DNA of 64,000 bases from Olivibacter jilunii (lineage in GTDB: Bacteria > Bacteroidota > Bacteroidia > Sphingobacteriales > Sphingobacteriaceae): positions 310,001-374,000 of the forward strand of contig NZ_LR027851.1 of the NCBI RefSeq assembly GCF_900607235.1. Reading direction: 5' to 3'. The position numbers were made by a program, and so were the translations under genes. Below the pieces are notes generated by a model. It made no database searches, was not told where the DNA came from, and saw nothing but the letters and a program-made list of their open reading frames with translations. Below, piece after piece: positions 41,615 through 49,956 of the stretch (positions are counted from its first letter, which is position 1; each line of letters opens with the position of its first letter).

Positions 41615-42415
41615 TTGCGTGTCACTAATATTCAGTCCTGCCATTTAGGCCCCGAGATTTCACCGGAGCAATTTATTTCGGATCATTTTTTTCTTTGCCT
41701 ACTTCGTGGATCTATGGTGGCTTACGATGGCCGAAAGACCTATAACTTACAACCGGGTGATTATTGCATTGCCCGGAAAAATCATTTGGTACGGTATACC
41801 AAATACAAGGATCATGATCGCTTTGAGAAAATCATCATCACCTTTGATGAACCTTTTCTGAGAAAGTTTTTGGAACGCTATCCGACTGATTTTTCTGCAA
41901 CGATTAATAATGACTCCTTTGTTTTTGTACAGAAAGAAACCCTCATTGCTAATTTTATCCAATCGTTAAAGCCTTATTATAATGGTGAAGAAACAATTGA
42001 CGAAGTCTTTGCAGACATCAAACGCGAAGAGTTGTTGTTGATTCTCTTGCGGGCCGATCCGGGCTTGGCAAGCATTTTTTTCAACTTCGGTGCGCCGGCG
42101 AAAATCGATTTAGAAGAGTTTATGAATCGCAATTTCCGATTTAATATCAGCTTGGAGCGCTTTGCTTTTCTTACAGGCCGGAGTCTTTCATCTTTTAAAC
42201 GGGATTTTTACAACATCTTCCATGATACACCTCGTAATTGGTTGAGAAAAAAACGATTGGATGAAGCACATTTTCAGTTAAGCAAAAATAATCTCAAAAC
42301 AAGTGAGGTTTATCTCGAAGTTGGATTTGAAGACTTATCGCATTTTTCTTTTGCGTTTAAAAAGCAGTTTGGTTATACCCCCAGCGAGCTAGCACATCGA
42401 AAAAGCACTACATAA
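41615..42415 (+). CDS. AraC-family transcriptional regulator
   Basis: 266 residues. The N-terminal cupin-like sensor (about 1-130) includes YNLQPGDYCIARKNH. The C-terminal double helix-turn-helix (about 170-262) has ISLERFAFLTGRSLSSFKRD and HFSFAFKKQFGYTPSELAHR. There is no ATG at the expected position; the frame can begin with TTG at 41615 or GTG at 41621, 25-31 bp after the SDR stop, so it is read from the SDR transcript. The paired boxes before the SDR and epimerase genes are its probable binding sites, which would make it autoregulated. Confidence 0.88.
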   Translation: MRVTNIQSCHLGPEISPEQFISDHFFLCLLRGSMVAYDGRKTYNLQPGDYCIARKNHLVRYTKYKDHDRFEKIIITFDEPFLRKFLERYPTDFSATINNDSFVFVQKETLIANFIQSLKPYYNGEETIDEVFADIKREELLLILLRADPGLASIFFNFGAPAKIDLEEFMNRNFRFNISLERFAFLTGRSLSSFKRDFYNIFHDTPRNWLRKKRLDEAHFQLSKNNLKTSEVYLEVGFEDLSHFSFAFKKQFGYTPSELAHRKSTT

Positions 42416-42439
42416 AGCAATGCAGACATTTAGTTACGG

Positions 42440-42504
42440 ACCTTGTAACAAAGCTAATCTGGACTTTGCAACAAAATAACCTGTTGTTTTATTGCAGAAT
42501 TTTG
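42440..42504 (+). promoter_or_regulatory. Activator-box pair and promoter of the epimerase gene
   Basis: ACCTTGTAACAAAG (42440-42453) and ACTTTGCAACAAAA (42463-42476), 23 bp apart, with GAATTTTG at 42497-42504. Spacings are identical to the SDR promoter at 40591-40655, while the sequence between the elements has diverged. This is what conserved binding sites of one regulator look like. Confidence 0.75.
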
Positions 42505-42523
42505 TGGTAAACAAACGAAAACA

Positions 42524-43477
42524 ATGGAAAATCAAACCGTATTGGTAACCGGTGGCACCGGCTTTGTAGCGGTGCATACGATACTGCAGTTATTGCAAAA
42601 AAATTATCGCGTCAGAACCACCGTTCGTTCTTTTGCTAGAAAGGATGACGTTATTAAGGCTTTAATGAGGGGTGGAATCAGCAATTTTGACAATTTATCC
42701 TTCTTTGAGGCTGATTTAAATGAGGATAGTGGATGGGCAGAAGCTGTACAGGGTTGTGATTATGCGTTACATGTAGCATCACCTTTCCCTGCGGAAGAAC
42801 CTGAAGACGAAAATGAGCTGATTGTACCGGCACGTGATGGTGCATTAAGGGTGTTAAGGGTTGCGCGAGACGCAGGTGTAAAGCGGGTGGTTTTGACTTC
42901 TTCTTTTGCGGCTATTGGTTACAGTATTGATTCGAAAAACTATGTGTATACGGAAGATGATTGGACCGACCCAACTGCTGCAATTCCACCCTATATAAAA
43001 TCAAAAACAGTGGCGGAAAAAGCAGCTTGGACCTTTATGGAAGAGGAGGGCGGTAATCTTGAGCTGTCCGTTATTAACCCAGTGGGCATCTTCGGTCCGA
43101 TACTGGGAGCTATTTCTTCCGCTTCTGTAGATATGGTAATCAAAGGAATCATTAATGGAACAACCCGGCAAAGCCCGGCATTTACTATGGGCGTTGTAGA
43201 TGTACGTGATGTAGCAGACATTCATATCAAGGCAATGTTGCATCCCCAAGCAAAAGGGCAGCGTTTCTTGGCAACATCAGCGGGTGTCATGAGTTTTTAC
43301 GATGTAGCACAGCTGATTAAACGAGAGAGACCACAATTGACAACTAATATTGCTGACATGGTGAATACAGACAAGTCCTTTTATATAAAGTTAAGCAACG
43401 AAAAGGCCAAATCTATTTTAAACTGGCAACCCCGTACCAAAGAGGAAGCTATTCTTGCCAGTGTGGATAGCTTATAA
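42524..43477 (+). CDS. NAD(P)-dependent epimerase/dihydroflavonol-4-reductase-like
   Basis: 317 residues. The N-terminal nucleotide site is VLVTGGTGFVAVHTILQLLQ. ADLNEDSGWAEAVQGCDYAL, then HVASPFP, are typical of dihydroflavonol-reductase-like extended SDRs. The usual YxxxK reads YIKSKTVAEKAAW, with Tyr and Lys in place (about 156-160). The ending LNWQPRTKEEAILAS is characteristic. It reduces an aldehyde or ketone of unknown identity. Controlled by the same box pair as the SDR gene. A hairpin terminator follows. Confidence 0.9.
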   Translation: MENQTVLVTGGTGFVAVHTILQLLQKNYRVRTTVRSFARKDDVIKALMRGGISNFDNLSFFEADLNEDSGWAEAVQGCDYALHVASPFPAEEPEDENELIVPARDGALRVLRVARDAGVKRVVLTSSFAAIGYSIDSKNYVYTEDDWTDPTAAIPPYIKSKTVAEKAAWTFMEEEGGNLELSVINPVGIFGPILGAISSASVDMVIKGIINGTTRQSPAFTMGVVDVRDVADIHIKAMLHPQAKGQRFLATSAGVMSFYDVAQLIKRERPQLTTNIADMVNTDKSFYIKLSNEKAKSILNWQPRTKEEAILASVDSL

Positions 43478-43486
43478 TAGCCGAGG

Positions 43487-43510
43487 CAGAACCCGGTAAT
43501 CCGGGTTCTG
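43487..43510 (+). terminator. Hairpin terminator after the epimerase gene
   Basis: A perfect 10-bp stem CAGAACCCGG / CCGGGTTCTG with loop TAAT begins 10 bp after the stop. The following sequence is only moderately T-rich. Confidence 0.75.
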
Positions 43511-43960
43511 TGATATTATGTTTGTTGAATAGTTTAATTAACTAACGAGTCAATGTGATAATTAGCCAATGTGATGATGAGCCAATGTGATAATGAGAGG
43601 CGCTAGTGCGACTGAAAGCCGACGTAAATAAATGATGAATGATGCCTGCCTGCCGGTAGGCAGGAATTTTTTGTTGCCGCCCCTTATAGCGGAAAACTGA
43701 CTGCTGATAGCTGAAATAATTAGCCAATGTGATGATGAGCCAATGTGATGATGAGAGGGGTTAGTGCTGACTGCTGATGGCCGAAAGCTGGAAATAAATG
43801 ATGATTTTTTTTGTTGTGAGTGCACAAAGGAAAGCCGAAAGCTAATTCCTAACTCCCTAAAACTTATAGCTTACAGCCTTATTAGTGGCAGTAACTTTGC
43901 ACCGGCACCTGCCTGCCGACTAGAAAGTGCCAGTGCAAAGCTCTTACCCTAAAGCTTATT
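43511..43960 (+). repeat. Intergenic word array with palindrome (core 43643-43664)
   Basis: AGCCAATGTGATGATG words (43555-43595 and 43720-43755), the 22-bp palindrome with trailing AATTTTTT, GCTGANN heptamers, 7-mers such as AACTCCC and TAAAACT, and a broken palindrome remnant (CCTGCCTGCCGACTAG, 43909-43924). It lies between convergent genes. No gene seen. Confidence 0.85.
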
Positions 43961-44898
43961 TTACGTACGTACGCGGATAATTGTTTTTCCTTTTGCTCGG
44001 TCAGTCTTGTTGAAAATCGTTACTGCGTCGTCGAGCGTTGCTACGTCACCAATGTTTGCACGTACTTTTCCTTCCCGTACGCGCTCGGCAATCTCCGTCA
44101 ATTGTGCACGATCAGGTACAACCACAAAATCGATCGTTTTTCCGTCTACCGGCCGGGCCTCGGTTGGGCCGGTTATCGTGACCATCGTCCCCCGGGGCGA
44201 ACCAGGCTTGCAGACCGTTCTGCGATAGTACCGCCGAGGACATCAAAAACCAGATCTACAGCGTCGATATTTTCAAGCTGCTCATTATCGAGGTCGATGA
44301 ACTCTTGCACGCCAAAATCCAGTGCTGTCTGACGGCCGGAAGCACGGCCGGTACCAATTACGTATGCTCCAGCCTCACGTGCTAACTGAACTGCCATAGA
44401 ACCGACTACGCCGGCAGCACCGTGAATCAGGACACGTTGGCCTGCCTGAAGTTTGCCGTGATCAAATAGCCCCTGCCATGCGGTAAGACCGGACATCACA
44501 ACAGCTGCTCCATCCGTAAAATCAACCTCCTCAGGAAGTGGAGCAAGGTTGCGCGCCTCAACAGCTACATACTCTGCTAGCGTACCATCGCGAGTCCAGT
44601 CTGTTAGGCCGAATACCCGTTGTCCGACGGAAAGCCCGGTCGTTCCATAATTAAGGGCGACGACCACACCGGCCAGTTCGTGACCCGGGATGGAAGGTGT
44701 ACGGTCGCGGCCAAGGCGATCAATCCACGTAGACGGCCACGAAAGCTCATCCCCCGTAAAACCCGATGCATAAACCTGGACAACCACGTCACCGTAGTTA
44801 GCACCTGAAAAACTACCGAGTCCCTGAGGTTCAGGGCACTCCATTAATTTCATGCCAGCTATACCCGCAGCCTGGTCTGTAACTACAATTGCTTTCAT
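43961..44898 (-). pseudogene. Zinc-independent quinone oxidoreductase/alcohol dehydrogenase-like gene, frameshifted
   Basis: The N-terminal part (44173-44898) starts MKAIVVTDQAAGIAGM and has the GroES-like domain (IPGHELAGVVVALNYG), the QOR cofactor block VLIHGAAGVVGSMAVQLARE and ends abnormally after SLVRPGG. The missing C-terminus (beginning TMVTITGPTEARPVDG, ending KGKTIIRVRT) continues in another frame from 44185 down to 43961. One extra base in the G5 run (C5 at 44189-44193 on the plus strand) would restore one frame of about 313 residues, the normal family length. A recent frameshift or a homopolymer sequencing error explains it. First-transcribed neighbours are the AhpD-like and nitroreductase genes. 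Confidence 0.88.
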
Positions 44899-44987
44899 AA
44901 CTTCTTCCTTTCTTAATCTGTTAATTAATATTGGTTTTTGAATTGTTTAAAATATTTAATAGGAGAGGATGATCGATCGGATAGCTA

Positions 44988-45533
44988 TTAAATGGATCCC
45001 GCCGCTGCGACCGTGGGAAAATCCTTGTCGGGGTCAAAGACGTTATTGAAGAAATTCGTTAATGAATACATCGCTACCAGTGCAACGATTTCCATGAGGT
45101 TGGCATCCGTATATCCAGCATCTCTTACTGCTGACAAATCAGCGTCATTTACATTACCGCGAGTTTCGATGACCTTCCGCGCAAATTGCACGGCTGCATC
45201 GCGTTTGGGATCGAATGCATGTCCCTTGCGGGCAAGAATAATTTCTTCGTCCGGTAACTTTGCCATGTGTTTAGCTGTATAACTATGAACTGTCAGGCAG
45301 TAGTTACAGCCATTCACTTCGGACACGGTGAGGCCGATGCTATCACGGGTTTTGACGTCAAGTGCCTTGCTTAAAGAACCCAGTAGTGTAGCCCATGCAT
45401 TGAAGGCAATCGGACTTTGCGAGAAGGTGGACAACATATTGGGAGTGAACCCGATGTTCTTGGTAAAAGTATCTAGGGTTTGTTTAGACGCTGCCGGTAC
45501 TTGTTCCGGTCTTAGTGCTTCTGTTCTTGCCAT
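44988..45533 (-). CDS. Carboxymuconolactone decarboxylase/AhpD-like protein
   Basis: 181 residues. The active-site block SEVNGCNYCLTVHSYTAKHM (about 69-88) carries the CxxC-x3-H motif of the AhpD/CMD family, which works as an alkylhydroperoxidase or thiol-disulfide protein. The first half (IGFTPNMLSTFSQSPIAFNA) is also typical. Lies between the nitroreductase and the frameshifted oxidoreductase in one minus-strand unit that runs divergently from a MocR regulator. This suggests a response to electrophiles or quinone-type stress (inference). Confidence 0.92.
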   Translation of the reverse strand: MARTEALRPEQVPAASKQTLDTFTKNIGFTPNMLSTFSQSPIAFNAWATLLGSLSKALDVKTRDSIGLTVSEVNGCNYCLTVHSYTAKHMAKLPDEEIILARKGHAFDPKRDAAVQFARKVIETRGNVNDADLSAVRDAGYTDANLMEIVALVAMYSLTNFFNNVFDPDKDFPTVAAAGSI

Positions 45534-45563
45534 TTTCTTAGGATTTGAAATTAAATGATAAGG

Positions 45564-46181
45564 TTATACAAAATCCAATATTTCGCTGATTGGACGACGC
45601 GGTTTTTGTGCCCAGTTTCCGGGACGCTCAGCACCTATGGATAATAATAAAACGGGTATTTCGTTTTCTGCCAATCCGAATTCCTTGTGCACTGCATCTG
45701 CGTCAAAACCGATCATTGGAGTGGAACCCAGCCCCCATGATCTGGCTACGTAGATCATCGTTGTAGCGCCAATGGCACCGGTGCGTACGGCTTCATCGCG
45801 TTGACGCTGCGGATAATCGGCATAAAGATCTCGTGCGGGGATTTCCCAATCAGGTATTAACCTTTCGGGCATAATGCCTGCTTCGACAACTGGTGCCAAA
45901 CGTTGTGGTATTACACTGGAATCGGCTAACTGGCCACATACGATGAATGTGACAGCGGCTTCTGTAACAGCAGGCTGATGCCAGGCAATGGGACTTAGCC
46001 GAGCCTTGGCTTCTGCTGAACGTACGGCAATGAAGCGCCAGTTTTGCATGTGGAAGGAAGTGGGCGCTGTAGTACCGATTCGTACCAGCTCACGAATCTG
46101 TTCGTCGCTTAAGGTAGCCGTAGCGTCGTAATACTTGGTAGACCTACGGCTTAAGATTGTCTCGATGACGGCGTTAGTCAT
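45564..46181 (-). CDS. Nitroreductase-family protein
   Basis: 205 residues. FMN-dependent fold: amino end IETILSRRSTKYYDATATLS, the PTSFHMQNWRFIAV flavin-binding block, and near the C-terminus GLGSTPMIGFDADAVHKEFG. It reduces nitro or quinone compounds with NAD(P)H; the true substrate is unknown. First gene of the minus-strand redox unit, with its start 105 bp from the divergent MocR gene. The shared gap holds GGTCCAATT direct repeats. Confidence 0.92.
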   Translation of the reverse strand: MTNAVIETILSRRSTKYYDATATLSDEQIRELVRIGTTAPTSFHMQNWRFIAVRSAEAKARLSPIAWHQPAVTEAAVTFIVCGQLADSSVIPQRLAPVVEAGIMPERLIPDWEIPARDLYADYPQRQRDEAVRTGAIGATTMIYVARSWGLGSTPMIGFDADAVHKEFGLAENEIPVLLLSIGAERPGNWAQKPRRPISEILDFV

Positions 46182-46254
46182 AAAAAATAATTTAACGTTA
46201 TGTAATGAACATTTTTTAATTGTTAAAACTATAGCTTAATTTGGTCACCATTAT

Positions 46255-46286
46255 GGTCCAATTTTAAAATACATAGGGGTCCAATT
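46255..46286. promoter_or_regulatory. GGTCCAATT direct repeat in the divergent MocR/nitroreductase gap
   Basis: GGTCCAATT occurs at 46255-46263 and again at 46278-46286, 23 bp apart, the second abutting the MocR ATG. A related TTGGTCACC lies just upstream (46241-46249). MocR regulators commonly bind paired direct repeats, so this is a plausible autoregulatory operator controlling both directions. Confidence 0.6.
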
Positions 46287-47813
46287 ATGATTAAAAAAAT
46301 CCTCGAAGTTTCGTTTAAAAAAGACGGACAGCATAGCCCATTGTACCTGCAGTTAGTGTCGGAAATTATCCAGTTGATTTGTCGGGGTATTCTGAAACCC
46401 AGCGAACCACTTCCATCGTCACGCGAACTGGCTCATAGCCTGCGCCTTAATCGTAAAACGGTAGTGGCTGCCTACGAAGAACTGGATGCGCAGGGATGGG
46501 TAGAAACCAAGGACAGAAGCGGCGTTTACGTGTCCGGCAACCTGCCCACTATATCCACGCAAAGGACAGACCACAATAACCAAGTACTGGCGCGAAGCAA
46601 AAAGCCTGCTTATGGATTGGTGAAAAGGGAACCGTCTTTTAAAGCTCCCGTAAAGACGGTAAGTATTGATATAGATGACCCTGAATCGCCTCTACCGCTA
46701 TATAAGATCGACGATGGTTTTCCGGACCCCAGAATTGCACCTATTGAGCAACTCGTCCGGGAGTATAGAAGATTAGCGAAAGGTCATATAACAAACCGAC
46801 TACTTAAGTATGGGCCGGAGCATGGTTCTTATCGTTTACGGATTGAGCTTGCAAAATATTTAAATCGTACCAGAGGTTTACAGATTACCGAAAAAGAGAT
46901 ACTAATAACGAAAGGAACGCAGATGGCGATCTACCTGGCTACGCAGTTACTCATCCAACCGGGAGACACCGTATTTGTGCCCGAACCGGGTTATTTTGAT
47001 GCGAACCAAACCTTTAGGCTTGCCGGTGCTGATCTGGTATATATCCCGGTTGATAACGATGGTATGGATGTGGATCTGATTGATCAGTTATGTAAGAAGA
47101 AGGTGCCGGCCATGATCTACGTTATTCCGCATCACCACCGTCCAACCACGGTTACCTTGAGTGCGGAACGACGCATGAAACTTATGAATCTAGCCAATAA
47201 GTATGGATTTGCAGTGCTCGAAGATGACTATGATTTTGATTATCGTTTTACAAGCAACCCGCTTCTACCATTAGCAACGGTGGATACCGGTGGACATATT
47301 ATTTATGTCGGATCTTTTTGCAAAAGTATCGCGCCGGGTGTCCGTATTGGATTTATGGTTGCCCCGGAAGTAGTAATAAACGAAGCAGCCGCCATTCGTA
47401 GGTTGATAGACCGGCAGGGCGAACTGTTATTGGAGGAAGCAACCGCTGAACTGTTGAGCACAGGAGAGATAGCGCGGCATATCAAGAAATCGTATAAGAT
47501 CTATCAGGGGCGCTTAGAAAATACGTGCCAGCTGTTAAGTGAGCAGTTGGGAAAGTACCTGACATTCGAGCGACCGCATGGTGGCTTAGCGATTTGGGCA
47601 CACTACACAGAAAAGATATGCGCCGGCGCTGTTGCCCATAATGCAAGGAAATTGGGACTAAAGATTAGCGATGGCCGTAATTACTTTTTTCAACCTACTA
47701 GTTCAATGCCATACGATTTTATACGCATTGGTTATAGTTCATTAAATGAAGACGAAATGGCCAGTGCCATTGGGATCTGGAAACATGCCCTGAAGCAATC
47801 GATCACTAAATAG
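46287..47813 (+). CDS. MocR/PdxR-type regulator: GntR wHTH fused to aminotransferase domain
   Basis: 508 residues. The GntR winged helix (about 12-82) has YLQLVSEIIQLICRGILKPS and LAHSLRLNRKTVVAAYEELD. After a linker, an aminotransferase class I domain (about 140-500) contains the PLP-anchoring block YVGSFCKSIAPGVRIGFMVA, with Lys in place, and DDYDFDYRF. MocR proteins sense PLP with an amine ligand and switch genes nearby. Divergent from the nitroreductase/AhpD/oxidoreductase unit, its likely target. The start is directly preceded by one operator repeat. Confidence 0.92.
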   Translation: MIKKILEVSFKKDGQHSPLYLQLVSEIIQLICRGILKPSEPLPSSRELAHSLRLNRKTVVAAYEELDAQGWVETKDRSGVYVSGNLPTISTQRTDHNNQVLARSKKPAYGLVKREPSFKAPVKTVSIDIDDPESPLPLYKIDDGFPDPRIAPIEQLVREYRRLAKGHITNRLLKYGPEHGSYRLRIELAKYLNRTRGLQITEKEILITKGTQMAIYLATQLLIQPGDTVFVPEPGYFDANQTFRLAGADLVYIPVDNDGMDVDLIDQLCKKKVPAMIYVIPHHHRPTTVTLSAERRMKLMNLANKYGFAVLEDDYDFDYRFTSNPLLPLATVDTGGHIIYVGSFCKSIAPGVRIGFMVAPEVVINEAAAIRRLIDRQGELLLEEATAELLSTGEIARHIKKSYKIYQGRLENTCQLLSEQLGKYLTFERPHGGLAIWAHYTEKICAGAVAHNARKLGLKISDGRNYFFQPTSSMPYDFIRIGYSSLNEDEMASAIGIWKHALKQSITK

Positions 47814-48127
47814 AGAGTAATCGTTGCGTATAATAGTAGCGGAAGCGGTAACGAAAGCCGAAAGCTGATTGCTGATAGCCGAGATAATTATGAATAATGC
47901 CTGCCTGCCGGTAGGCAGGAATTTTTTTGTTGCCGCCCTTTATAGCGGAAAGCTGGCTGCCGATGGCCGAAAGCTGAAATAATTAGCCAATTTGATGATG
48001 AGCCAATGTGATGCACAAGCCTTACACCCTAAAGCTTATAGCTTACGGCCTTACCAGTAGCTATATTCGTTAGTGCCTACAGGTTAGAGCCTATCGCTTA
48101 CTGCTTTATAAGTAGCGGTGAAAGTGC
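47814..48127 (+). repeat. Intergenic word array with palindrome (core 47898-47919)
   Basis: GCTGANN heptamers, the 22-bp palindrome plus AATTTTTTT, another GCTGANN run (47950-47978), AGCCAATTTGATGATG words, then in-phase 7-mers (ACCCTAA, AGCTTAT, AGCTTAC, 48024-48050). Lies between the convergent MocR and toxin genes. Confidence 0.85.
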
Positions 48128-48417
48128 TTAATACAACTTTGGATTTCTTTTGGTATGTCTTAACCTTATGATTCTAATTTCGTCAGGCATTACCCGGTAT
48201 GAAACGCGTAAATGATACTTTTCGAAGGCTCTCCAAGATCCATCATTATCGGTTTTGTACTTATCGAGAGGAAACTTTTTGGATGTAATGGCAGTGCTAG
48301 CGTCAGATCGATAATCGTATCCCTGACTTTTTCAGCATTCTGCAATGAATCTAAAGAAATTTTTTTAAAAACCTTCTTTAGTTCTTCCTGGGCTTGTTTG
48401 CTCCAAATAACTACCAT
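48128..48417 (-). pseudogene. ParE/RelE-family toxin gene, frameshifted
   Basis: It starts MVVIWSKQAQEELKKVFKKI, as ParE/RelE toxins do, but the frame goes wrong after LALPLHPK and stops early at residue 75. In the next frame the family's C-terminal half continues without a break: FPLDKYKTDNDGSWRAFEKY, then HLRVSYRV, and RIIRLRHTKRNPKLY with a stop at 48128-48130. A single missing A in a run of five (T5 at 48276-48280, plus strand) accounts for it; six would give a normal toxin of about 96 residues. Either inactivated or a sequencing indel. The start overlaps the antitoxin by 7 bp. Confidence 0.88.
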
Positions 48418-48626
48418 TTGGCTGCTTGATCTTTTAGATCTTTCGCAGAAATAAATTCACCACGTTCTATTTCATTATTTCCATTTTCAAGGTCTTCATT
48501 ATATTCTGCTAAAGTCTGAGCTCCTTCGCTTGTTTGAAATCTTATACCCATTAATTTTAGAGTGCTTAAAAGCCATTCTCTTTTGGAAGCATCCTTAATT
48601 TTATCTATATCTATTATCAGTTCCAT
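48411..48626 (-). CDS. Antitoxin-like protein paired with the ParE/RelE toxin
   Basis: 71 residues from the ATG at 48626 (MELIIDIDKIKDASKREWLL); a start ten codons upstream would add unlikely residues. The C-terminal half is acidic and flexible (LAEYNEDLENGNNEIERGEF), as in antitoxins that wrap their toxin, and ends ISAKDLKDQAAKW. Overlaps the toxin start by 7 bp, typical of toxin-antitoxin operons. No classical DNA-binding motif is recognised. Family name uncertain, role supported by position. Confidence 0.75.
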   Translation of the reverse strand: MELIIDIDKIKDASKREWLLSTLKLMGIRFQTSEGAQTLAEYNEDLENGNNEIERGEFISAKDLKDQAAKW

Positions 48627-48959
48627 TTGTGTAATCCCTCTAAAACAAAAATACACTTTCCTGATCGTTTTTTCAAGCGTATAAAAATTTGCTCAGCATG
48701 AGAAGGGCTAGTGCGACTGAAAGCCGACGCAAATAAGTGATGAGTTATGAGTGTTGAGTGATGAATTTTTTTGTTACCCCCGTTATAGCCGAAAGCTGAC
48801 TGCTGATGGCTGAAAGCTGAAATAATTAGCCAATTTGATAATGGCTGGTGCTGCCTAAAGCCTAGAGCTTATAGCATAAACCTTATTAGCGGTAACACCA
48901 AGTAAAGCCGAAAGCTGATATCCGAAAGCTGAAAAACTAACCCCTAAGGGCCATCCAAA
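48627..48959 (+). repeat. Intergenic word array without palindrome
   Basis: The first 65 bp are the antitoxin promoter region. Then AGAAGGGCTAGTGCGACTGA words, AGTNNTG heptamers (48738-48762), GCTGANN heptamers (48793-48823), GCNTANA 7-mers (48852-48885) and CCGAAAGCTGATAT words up to the next gene. It has the usual array layout but lacks the 22-bp palindrome, where GTGATGAATTTTTTTG stands alone. Confidence 0.75.
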
Positions 48960-49820
48960 TCATATCTCGACAAGCAGTCCAAAGAAGTACGTTTTGCTTG
49001 CCTGAGTCTGTAGGCCATAATACAATCCACCGTCAACCATGATTTTTTTCGATATTTCATATTGTAGGGCCATATCAATAAAATTACGCCATTCATGCCC
49101 TTTGAAATCATAGGTATAATAGGTTTCCAAAAATCCTTTGAGATTTTTGAACACCTTATGACTGATAACGGCTGATTGTAAAAACTCCGTATGCATACCA
49201 TTGCCAACGTCATCCTTCAAGCGATCGCCTTCTACCTGTAGACCGAGTTTCCACTCACCCGGCAGCTTTAATTCTAACGGGATAATAATTCCCCCTTCAT
49301 ATTCTTTATTGTCTGAATAGTTGTTTGTGGGTAGTTTAACATAGGCCATGCATCCGAAAGCGACATTTCCGTGATCGTTCCCATAGAGATTTTGCTTTAA
49401 CCGCAAGATCACATCACCAAAGCCACTCTTCGACTGGACGTTTCCTGAAGAGATGGAGCGACTGCGTTGGCGGCCATAACTTTGTACCTTGATCTGAAAA
49501 TCCATCGTATTCGTTAAGCCAAATTTCAAATTTGCCTGGTGCAAAAGATAAGTGGATTGAATGGCTTCATCGGTTCGCTGACGTTCATAGTTGAACAGAT
49601 CCGCTTCGTACATGAAGTGTCCTGCATCTATGGTATAAGGCGATTCGGTTTCATCTGGACGGTCTGCCCCGATTTCGTCTCTTAAGAGCGATTCGGGTGT
49701 CGGATTGAAAATAGAAAATTGGTTTTTGAGCTTAGCGGTGTCTTGCTGAGCCGAAGCGCTGATTACAAAAAATATTGCCGGTAATAGTATGATGAAGCGT
49801 TTTTTCACAAGGAAATGCAT
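48960..49820 (-). CDS. Outer-membrane protein, phenol-degradation MetA-like transporter family
   Basis: 286 residues with signal peptide MHFLVKKRFIILLPAIFFVI, cleaved at SASAQ. The mature protein is a small beta-barrel, beginning with RDEIGADRPDETESPYTIDA, which is the typical start of the Bacteroidota transporter family related to MetA-pathway phenol-degradation proteins (Pfam Phenol_MetA_deg), and ending YFFGLLVEI. Transport substrate unknown. Read in the same direction as the histidine kinase 136 bp upstream; co-transcription is possible. Confidence 0.8.
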   Translation of the reverse strand: MHFLVKKRFIILLPAIFFVISASAQQDTAKLKNQFSIFNPTPESLLRDEIGADRPDETESPYTIDAGHFMYEADLFNYERQRTDEAIQSTYLLHQANLKFGLTNTMDFQIKVQSYGRQRSRSISSGNVQSKSGFGDVILRLKQNLYGNDHGNVAFGCMAYVKLPTNNYSDNKEYEGGIIIPLELKLPGEWKLGLQVEGDRLKDDVGNGMHTEFLQSAVISHKVFKNLKGFLETYYTYDFKGHEWRNFIDMALQYEISKKIMVDGGLYYGLQTQASKTYFFGLLVEI

Positions 49821-49956
49821 AAGTTTCTTCCTAAAACACTTAAGTTGACTAAAGGTTTTACAGATATTGGTACGGCATAGCTGATTCTTTCCCCCGAATT
49901 TTTTGCGGGCCTTTTCAATCTGTTTGGATATACCGAAAGATGAAGACGCTTATCGA

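Noticed and set aside
43542-43825. Frames containing YRQAG or TGRQA peptides
   Set aside because: These come from translating the 22-bp palindrome and word arrays; overlapping frames in several phases show they are not genes.
44007-44332. Plus-strand frames across the oxidoreductase frameshift
   Set aside because: Antisense shadows of the frameshifted gene, Ser/Arg-rich and without family.
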